Part shown: positions 14,036-14,221 of the stretch, piece after piece
Position numbering within the stretch: position 1 is the stretch's first letter
Layout: the number at the start of each line of letters is the position of its first letter
Assembly: GCA_039029235.1 (NCBI GenBank)
Contig: JBCCGO010000020.1
Span: 1 to 14,221, forward strand
DNA from: JBCBRR01 sp039029235
Lineage (GTDB): Bacteria > Bacteroidota > Bacteroidia > Cytophagales > Amoebophilaceae
Length of the DNA stretch: 14,221 nucleotides
Direction of reading: 5' to 3'
Notes under the pieces: model-generated
Told to the model about the DNA's origin: nothing
Databases searched by the model: none
Seen by the model: only the letters and a program-made list of their open reading frames with translations
Position numbers and translations under genes: made by a program

Positions 14036-14221
14036 CTAGCTGCTCCATACGCTAGTGAGGAGAAAGTAGTAAATTTGTTTATAGAGAAGTTAACAAAACC
14101 AAAGCAAGAAGTAATGGTAACGCTATTACAACAAATAACCAATAGAGTCAGACCGGAGCTAGAAAGGAAATTAAAAAGGGAGTTAGCAGGGAAAGTAAGG
14201 GCAGAAGGGATACAGCAAGGT
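14036..14221 (+). pseudogene. Rpn-family-like fragment, cut by window end
   Basis: The frame is open from just after a TAG at 14033-14035 to the window edge. It reads EEKVVNLFIEKLTKPKQEVM, then LLQQITNRVRPELERKLKRE, and ends in AEGIQQG. A charged helical stretch running into EGxQQG resembles the region between the catalytic domain and the tail of Rpn/PD-(D/E)XK nucleases. No nuclease domain precedes it in any frame, so it looks 5'-truncated; the first ATG in frame is at 14114. It is A-rich compared with the window's housekeeping genes. Confidence 0.4.

Noticed and set aside
1..14221. CRISPR array or complete insertion sequence
   Set aside because: No regularly spaced direct repeats were seen, and no intact transposase with terminal inverted repeats is present.

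Overview
The window looks like part of a Bacteroidota genome, most likely a host-associated member of the Amoebophilaceae/Cardinium type. The evidence is indirect: RecO, HolB and MazG read like Bacteroidota versions, ribosomal protein L31 is the zinc-free type B, no start codon has a clear Shine-Dalgarno sequence, and two sites carry the TAnnTTTG -7 box of that phylum. By my addition the intact genes cover about 65% of the window. The rest is long gene-poor stretches with stop-riddled ORF pieces and repeats, plus Rpn-type nuclease tails at both ends, as expected of a decaying symbiont genome. The organism assignment is inference.

Layout. 1-161 is the tail of an Rpn-family gene. 185-1489 (-) is der, the ribosome-assembly GTPase, with a small unknown ORF upstream in the same frame. 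1812-2078 (+) is the L31 type B gene. 2515-3645 (+) is holB and 3924-4613 (+) is recO; recO overlaps mazG (4610-5368, -) tail to tail. After a gene-free stretch holding a dispersed repeat comes ssrA (tmRNA, 6139-6508, +), found from its two ends and its tag reading frame. It converges on rnr (RNase R, 6767-8908, -). A second gene-poor stretch (8942-10067) has two more copies of the dispersed repeat and two palindromes. Then follow two tandem EamA/DMT-family permeases (10068-10898 and 11069-11899, +), a YebC/TACO1 protein (11958-12704, +) and a cold-shock protein (12839-13027, +). The last 1.2 kb is degenerate.

Functional themes. Ribosome assembly and translation quality control stand out: Der, L31, tmRNA, RNase R and YebC. 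tmRNA and RNase R are known partners in trans-translation and sit next to each other here. HolB and RecO serve replication and recombination, MazG cleans the nucleotide pool, and the two permeases probably handle metabolite exchange.

The observations most worth checking are a three-copy dispersed element in which one copy has its hairpin interior flipped, a 12-bp repeat array immediately upstream of ssrA, and a tmRNA tag (GNNYVALAA) that differs from the usual Bacteroidota form. I see no complete new defence or mobile system in this window.
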